DNA from: Pseudomonas taiwanensis
GTDB taxonomy: Bacteria > Pseudomonadota > Gammaproteobacteria > Pseudomonadales > Pseudomonadaceae
Length of the DNA stretch: 64,000 nt
Direction of reading: 5' to 3'
NCBI RefSeq assembly: GCF_013393345.1
Contig: NZ_QJRF01000070.1
Coordinates: 237,577-301,576 of the forward strand
The notes beneath the pieces were generated by a model that saw only the letters and a program-made list of their open reading frames with translations, searched no databases and was not told the origin of the DNA. The position numbers and the translations under genes were made by a program. Of this stretch, positions 59,633 through 64,000 are shown in pieces. The first letter of the stretch is position 1; each line of letters starts with the position of its first letter.

Positions 59633-60643
59633 ATGCTGAGTTTCATTGCACGCCGACTGGGGCTTCTGATCCCCACCTTCTTCGGCGTCACCTTGCTCAC
59701 CTTCGCCCTGATCCGCCTGATTCCCGGCGACCCGGTGGAAGTGATGATGGGTGAACGTCGGGTCGACCCGGAAATGCACGCCCAGGCCATGGAACGCCTC
59801 GGCCTCAATAAACCGCTGCCGGAACAGTACCTGGACTACATCGGCAAGCTGGCACAGGGCGACCTGGGCGAATCGCTGCGTACCCGCGAAGGCGTCTGGA
59901 ACGAGTTCCTCACCCTGTTCCCCGCCACCCTGGAACTGGCCATCGCCGCGCTGATCTTCTCCGGCACCCTCGGGGTACTGGCGGGCGTGATCGCCGCCTT
60001 GAAGCGAGGCTCATTGTTCGACCACGGCGTGATGGGCATCTCCCTGGCGGGCTACTCCATGCCGATCTTCTGGTGGGGCCTGCTGCTGATCATGTTCTTC
60101 TCCGTGTGGCTGGGCTGGACGCCGGTGTCAGGGCGGATCGACCTGCTCTACGACATCGAGCCGAAAACCGGCTTCATGCTCATCGACACGCTGTATTCCG
60201 AAGAGGAAGGCGCCTTCATCGATGCCCTGCGCCACCTGATCCTGCCGGCCATCGTGCTGGGCACCATCCCACTGGCGGTGATCGCCCGCATGACCCGTTC
60301 GGCGATGCTCGAAGTGCTGCGCGAAGACTACGTGCGTACCGCTCGCGCCAAAGGTCTGTCGCCGGCCCGCGTGGTCTTCGTCCACGGCCTGCGCAACGCG
60401 CTGATCCCGGTGCTCACCGTGTTCGGCCTGCAGGTAGGCACCCTGCTGGCCGGCGCGGTGCTGACCGAAACCATCTTCTCCTGGCCAGGCATCGGTAAGT
60501 GGCTGATCGAAGCCATCGGTGCCCGCGACTACCCGGTGGTGCAGAACGGCATCCTGCTGATCGCCTGCCTCGTGATCGTGGTGAACTTCGTCGTGGACAT
60601 CCTCTACGGCCTGGTGAACCCACGTATCCGCCACCAACGCTAA
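59633..60643 (+). CDS. dppB: Dipeptide ABC transporter permease DppB
   Basis: 336 residues, six transmembrane helices. N-terminal MLSFIARRLGLLIPTFFGVT and FALIRLIPGDP are typical of DppB/OppB; EAA-type coupling loop around DYVRTARAKGLSPARVVFVH. Inner-membrane half of the dipeptide channel. GAGGAG ribosome-binding site. Confidence 0.97.
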   Translation: MLSFIARRLGLLIPTFFGVTLLTFALIRLIPGDPVEVMMGERRVDPEMHAQAMERLGLNKPLPEQYLDYIGKLAQGDLGESLRTREGVWNEFLTLFPATLELAIAALIFSGTLGVLAGVIAALKRGSLFDHGVMGISLAGYSMPIFWWGLLLIMFFSVWLGWTPVSGRIDLLYDIEPKTGFMLIDTLYSEEEGAFIDALRHLILPAIVLGTIPLAVIARMTRSAMLEVLREDYVRTARAKGLSPARVVFVHGLRNALIPVLTVFGLQVGTLLAGAVLTETIFSWPGIGKWLIEAIGARDYPVVQNGILLIACLVIVVNFVVDILYGLVNPRIRHQR

Positions 60644-60654
60644 GGAGACCTGAC

Positions 60655-61560
60655 GTGACCACAATGCAACCCCAGGTCGACCCGAGCGTCCTCTACCCGT
60701 CGCCGCTCAAAGAATTCTGGAAGGCCTTCGCCCACAACAAGGGTGCTGTCGGCGGCCTCGCCTTCATGATCCTGATCGTCTTCTGCGCCCTGTTCGCGCC
60801 CTGGGTCGCCCCCCATGACCCGAGCGAGCAGTTCCGCGACTTCCTGCTGACGCCTCCGGTGTGGCTGGAAGGCGGCCAGGCGCAGTTCCTGCTCGGCACC
60901 GACGAACTCGGCCGCGACGTGCTCTCGCGTCTGATCCACGGCGCCCGCCTGTCCCTGCTGATCGGCTTGACTTCGGTGGTGATGTCGCTGATCCCCGGCA
61001 TCCTCCTTGGCCTGGTGGCGGGTTTCTTCCCGCGACTGCTGGGCCCATCGATCATGCGCCTGATGGACATCATGCTGGCCCTGCCGTCGCTGCTGCTGGC
61101 TGTGGCCATCGTCGCCATCCTCGGCCCAGGCCTGATCAACACCGTGATCGCCATCGCCATCGTCTCCCTGCCCTCCTACGTGCGCCTGACCCGCGCCTCG
61201 GTGATGGGCGAGCTGAACCGCGACTACGTCACCGCCTCGCGCCTGGCCGGCGCCGGCCTGATGCGCCTGATGTTCGTCACCGTGCTGCCCAACTGCATGG
61301 CGCCGCTGATCGTCCAGGCCACCCTGAGCTTCTCCTCGGCCATCCTCGACGCCGCCGCCCTGGGCTTCCTTGGCCTCGGCGTGCAGCCGCCCACCCCCGA
61401 GTGGGGCACCATGCTGGCCTCCGCGCGCGACTACATCGAACGCGCCTGGTGGGTGGTTTCGCTGCCCGGCCTGACCATCCTGCTCAGCGTGCTGGCGATC
61501 AACCTGATGGGCGACGGCCTGCGCGATGCGCTGGACCCGAAACTCAAGAATGCAGTCTGA
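60655..61560 (+). CDS. dppC: Dipeptide ABC transporter permease DppC
   Basis: 301 residues from GTG 60655 (VTTMQPQVDPS), supported by AAGGAG eight bases upstream; the next ATG at 60664 is too far from it. Second permease half: N-terminal FWKAFAHNKGAVGGLAFMIL helix, LLGTDELGRDVLSRLIHGAR and LNRDYVTASRLAGAGLMRL coupling loop. Followed by the REP-containing spacer before dppD. Confidence 0.96.
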   Translation: MTTMQPQVDPSVLYPSPLKEFWKAFAHNKGAVGGLAFMILIVFCALFAPWVAPHDPSEQFRDFLLTPPVWLEGGQAQFLLGTDELGRDVLSRLIHGARLSLLIGLTSVVMSLIPGILLGLVAGFFPRLLGPSIMRLMDIMLALPSLLLAVAIVAILGPGLINTVIAIAIVSLPSYVRLTRASVMGELNRDYVTASRLAGAGLMRLMFVTVLPNCMAPLIVQATLSFSSAILDAAALGFLGLGVQPPTPEWGTMLASARDYIERAWWVVSLPGLTILLSVLAINLMGDGLRDALDPKLKNAV

Positions 61561-61570
61561 GGAGCCCGCC

Positions 61571-61705
61571 ATGAATCTCTCTATTCCGCGTCAGCTCCTT
61601 GTAGGAGCCAGCTTGCTGGCGAACCTGCGGCCCCCCTTCGCGAGCAAGCTCGCTCCTACAACGCCGCGTGCCAGCGTTGCGAATTGCCCGGAGACCGCCG
61701 TATGA
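61571..61705 (+). CDS. REP-derived 44-residue mini-ORF overlapping the dppD start
   Basis: ATG at 61571 has a good ribosome-binding site (GAGGAGCCCGCC just upstream, overlapping the dppC stop). The frame reads through the whole REP hairpin without a stop (…[12 protein letters not shown]…FASKLAPT…) and ends in TGA at 61703, giving an ATGA overlap with dppD. No homology to a protein family is visible. It may be a coupling peptide or merely a frame kept open by chance. Confidence 0.4.
   Translation: MNLSIPRQLLVGASLLANLRPPFASKLAPTTPRASVANCPETAV
61599..61661. repeat. REP element inside the dpp operon
   Basis: 63-bp inverted repeat: TTGTAGGAGCCAGCTTGCTG on the left, CGAGCAAGCTCGCTCCTACAA on the right, 22 of 24 arm positions pairing. 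This is the classic Pseudomonas REP sequence, lying between dppC and dppD. Confidence 0.9.
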
Positions 61706-62676
61706 GCCTCCTTGAAATCAAGAACCTCAGCGTGCGCTTCGGCGACGCCAACGCCGTCCCGGTGGTGGACGGCCTCGACATCTCAGTGAACAAGGGCGAG
61801 GTGCTGGCCATCGTTGGCGAGTCCGGCTCCGGCAAGTCGGTGACCATGATGGCGCTGATGGGCCTGATCGACGCCCCCGGCCGCATCACCGCCGACAGCC
61901 TACGCTTCGACGGCCACGACATGCTCAAGCTCAAGGGCAAGCAGCGTCGGCACATCGTTGGCAAGGACCTGGCGATGGTCTTCCAGGACCCGATGACCGC
62001 CCTCAACCCCAGCTACACCGTGGGTTTCCAGATCGAAGAAGTGCTGCGCCAACACCTGGGCCTGAAGGGCAAGGCCGCTCGCCAGCGCGCCCTGGAACTG
62101 CTGGAACGGGTGGAAATACCCGGTGCCGCCAGCCGTCTCGATGCCTATCCGCACCAGTTGTCTGGGGGCATGAGCCAGCGCGTGGCCATCGCCATGGCCA
62201 TTGCCGCCGAGCCCAAGCTACTGATCGCCGACGAACCCACGACCGCCCTGGACGTGACCATCCAGGCGCAGATCATGGACCTGCTGCTGGACTTGCAGCG
62301 CGACCAGGGCATGGCCCTGGTGCTGATCACCCATGACCTGGCCGTGGTGGCCGAAACCGCCGACCGCGTCTGTGTCATGTACGCCGGCCAGGCCGTGGAA
62401 ATCGGCGAAGTGCCGCGCCTGTTCGACCAGCCCACCCATCCCTATACCGAAGCCCTGCTCAAGGCGATTCCCGAGCACAGCCTGGGCGCTCACCGCCTGT
62501 CGACCCTGCCCGGCATCGTCCCCGGCCGCTATGACCGTCCCCACGGCTGCCTGCTGTCGCCGCGCTGCCCTTATGGCCAGTCCAACTGCGTGGCCCAGCG
62601 CCCGACCCTGGACCCGCACGCCCATGGCGCCGTGCGCTGCTTCTACCCCCTTAACCTGATCGAGGTGGCGCGATGA
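61702..62676 (+). CDS. dppD: Dipeptide ABC transporter ATP-binding protein DppD
   Basis: 324 residues from ATG 61702 ([19 protein letters not shown] upstream); six upstream codons are open but not supported. Walker [12 protein letters not shown], signature [14 protein letters not shown], Walker [13 protein letters not shown], and the C-terminal Cys cluster [14 protein letters not shown] (oligo/dipeptide ABC Fe-S-like motif). Overlaps dppF by four bases (ATGA). Confidence 0.97.
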   Translation: MSLLEIKNLSVRFGDANAVPVVDGLDISVNKGEVLAIVGESGSGKSVTMMALMGLIDAPGRITADSLRFDGHDMLKLKGKQRRHIVGKDLAMVFQDPMTALNPSYTVGFQIEEVLRQHLGLKGKAARQRALELLERVEIPGAASRLDAYPHQLSGGMSQRVAIAMAIAAEPKLLIADEPTTALDVTIQAQIMDLLLDLQRDQGMALVLITHDLAVVAETADRVCVMYAGQAVEIGEVPRLFDQPTHPYTEALLKAIPEHSLGAHRLSTLPGIVPGRYDRPHGCLLSPRCPYGQSNCVAQRPTLDPHAHGAVRCFYPLNLIEVAR

Positions 62677-63644
62677 GTGCCGTATTGACCGCCCGAGACC
62701 TGCACCGCCACTACGAAGTCTCCCGTGGCCTGTTCAAGCCCCATGCCCTGGTGCGCGCCCTCAACGGGGTGTCCTTCGAACTCGAGGCCGGCCGCACGCT
62801 GGCCGTGGTCGGCGAGTCGGGCTGCGGCAAATCCACCCTGGCCCGCGCCCTGACCCTGATCGAGGTACCTTCTTCCGGCTCACTGCAGATCGCTGGCCAC
62901 GAAGTGACGGGGGCCAGCAAGGACGAACGCAAGCAGCTGCGCCGTGATGTGCAGATGGTCTTCCAGAACCCCTACGCCTCGCTCAACCCGAGGCAGAAGA
63001 TCGGCGACCAGTTGGCCGAACCGCTGGTCATCAACACCGGCCTGTCCCGCGTCGAACGCCGCGAGCAGGTACAGGCGATGATGCAGCAGGTGGGCCTGCG
63101 CCCCGAGCACTACCAGCGCTACCCACACATGTTCTCCGGTGGCCAGCGCCAGCGCATCGCCCTGGCCCGCGCCATGATGCTCAATCCCAAGGTGCTGGTG
63201 GCGGACGAGCCCACCTCAGCACTGGACGTGTCGATCCAGGCCCAGGTGCTCAACCTCTTCATGGACCTGCAGGAGCGCTACAACACAGGCTACGTGTTCA
63301 TCTCCCACAACCTCGCGGTGGTGCGCCACGTCGCCAACGACGTGCTGGTGATGTACCTCGGCCGCCCGGCGGAAATGGGCCCCAGCGAACTGATCTACGA
63401 GCGTCCGCTGCACCCTTACACCAAGGCCCTGCTCTCGGCCACTCCGGCGATCCATCCGGACCCGAGCAAGCCGAAGATCAAGATCACCGGCGAACTACCC
63501 AACCCGCTCAACCCGCCATCCGGCTGCGCCTTCCACAAGCGCTGCCCCTACGCCACCGAGCGCTGCAAGGTGGAAGTGCCGGAGCTGCGCCTGCTCGACG
63601 CCCGCCAGGTGGCCTGCCACAACGTGGAAACCATCAACGTTTGA
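62673..63644 (+). CDS. dppF: Dipeptide ABC transporter ATP-binding protein DppF
   Basis: 323 residues. Walker [15 protein letters not shown], signature [16 protein letters not shown], Walker [13 protein letters not shown], and the C-terminal Cys motif [15 protein letters not shown]. Pairs with DppD in the heterodimeric ATPase. Last gene of the dpp operon; no classical terminator, only the repeat array downstream. Confidence 0.97.
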   Translation: MSAVLTARDLHRHYEVSRGLFKPHALVRALNGVSFELEAGRTLAVVGESGCGKSTLARALTLIEVPSSGSLQIAGHEVTGASKDERKQLRRDVQMVFQNPYASLNPRQKIGDQLAEPLVINTGLSRVERREQVQAMMQQVGLRPEHYQRYPHMFSGGQRQRIALARAMMLNPKVLVADEPTSALDVSIQAQVLNLFMDLQERYNTGYVFISHNLAVVRHVANDVLVMYLGRPAEMGPSELIYERPLHPYTKALLSATPAIHPDPSKPKIKITGELPNPLNPPSGCAFHKRCPYATERCKVEVPELRLLDARQVACHNVETINV

Positions 63645-63662
63645 AGGCCGCACAGCGGCCCC

Positions 63663-63751
63663 GTAGGTTGGCGCAGAGCGGAGCGAAGCCCAACAAGGCG
63701 CACGAAGCGTGCCCGGGAACGTTGGGCTTCGTCGAGCTCAGACCAACCTAC
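63663..63751. repeat. Tandem palindromic repeat family B, unit 1
   Basis: 89-bp unit with ends GTAGGTTGG and CCAACCTAC; inner arms CGAAGCCCAAC and GTTGGGCTTCG. The preceding GGCCGC...GCGGCCCC is also part of the repeated unit. Confidence 0.88.
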
Positions 63752-63794
63752 AGTACAGTTCACGCAGCATCGCCAAGGGCCGCGAAGCGGCCCC

Positions 63795-63883
63795 GTAGGT
63801 TGGCGCAGAGCGAAGCGAAGCCCAACAAGGCGCGCAAAGCGTGCCCAGGAGCGTTGGGCTTCGTCGAACTCAGCCCAACCTAC
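63795..63883. repeat. Tandem palindromic repeat family B, unit 2
   Basis: Second 89-bp unit, offset 132 bases from unit 1, differing at a handful of positions; same ends and inner arms. Confidence 0.88.
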
Positions 63884-63921
63884 AGATCCCGCAGCACTGC
63901 CAAGGGCCGCGACACGACCCC

Positions 63922-64000
63922 GTAGGTTGGCGCAGAGCGAAGCGAAGCCCAACAAGGCGCGCGAAGCGTGCCCGGGAACGTTGGGCTTCGTCGAACTCAG
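63922..64000. repeat. Tandem palindromic repeat family B, unit 3, cut by window end
   Basis: Third unit, offset 127 bases from unit 2; its last ~10 bases and anything further lie beyond the window. Confidence 0.88.

Noticed and set aside
63641..63955. Open frames across the terminal repeat array on both strands (GAKPNKA-type and GFASLCANLRG-type repeats)
   Set aside because: They are translations of the palindromic repeat units, with no ribosome-binding site or protein family; period matches the DNA repeat.

Overview
The window is a continuous stretch of chromosome from a GC-rich gammaproteobacterium of the genus Pseudomonas in the broad sense. The evidence is the gene content and order (cysD-cysNC, algW, hisGDC-murA, mlaFEDCB, kdsD-kdsC-lptCAB-rpoN-hpf-ptsN-rapZ-ptsO, pmbA/tldD, mreBCD, gatCAB, roxSR, dpp). 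As I remember it, this is the PA4438-PA4506 gene order of P. aeruginosa PAO1. REP-type and longer palindromic intergenic repeats also fit pseudomonads. The species cannot be named from this alone; the 'gaattcattcgc' and 'gtaggttggcgcagagcg' repeats suggest a lineage outside the P. aeruginosa group.

Layout. 1-5.9 kb: a 5'-truncated GlxA/AraC regulator, a secreted protein of unknown function, zapE, an alpha/beta hydrolase with trpS, and zapG. 5.9-12.2 kb: the sulfate-activation genes cysD-cysNC (minus strand), then mltB, a NIF3-family gene and the algW protease gene. 12.3-15.2 kb: an accessory pair, a TonB-dependent receptor and a DUF4198 protein, behind a Zur-like palindrome and sitting between algW and hisC. 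15.3-23.2 kb: a long minus-strand series, mlaF-E-D-C-B, then a terminator, then ibaG-murA-hisG-hisD-hisC. 23.4-30.4 kb: divergent Kdo/LPS-transport genes, rpoN and the nitrogen PTS. 30.5-43.6 kb: pmbA, darP, tldD-nitrilase, yhdP-rng-maf-mreD-mreC-mreB. 43.8-47.5 kb: gatCAB and a small RlpA-like lipoprotein. 47.5-51 kb: a carboxymuconolactone-decarboxylase-family gene, an AEC transporter and the RoxSR two-component system. 51.3-63.6 kb: a SIMPL-domain protein, then a dipeptide-use locus (two binding-protein genes, the mdpA peptidase, the psdR repressor, a third binding-protein gene, dppBCDF). 63.65-64 kb: a tandem array of palindromic repeats running off the window.

How it works together. Most of the window is envelope housekeeping: peptidoglycan precursors (murA), cell shape (mreBCD), lipid trafficking (mla, yhdP), LPS synthesis and export (kds, lpt), envelope stress (algW), and nitrogen/carbon signalling (rpoN, ptsN, ptsO, rapZ). 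The accessory parts are the metal-linked TonB/DUF4198 pair and the dipeptide locus. In the dipeptide locus two strong promoters (mdpA, dppA3) carry TTAAG-type palindromes that are good candidates for the PsdR operator.

Most of what is here is core genome. I found no convincing new multi-gene system. The points most worth checking are the PsdR operator architecture, the Zur-like TonB/DUF4198 operon, a probable AUC start codon in mreC, and a REP-derived mini-ORF that overlaps the dppD start.
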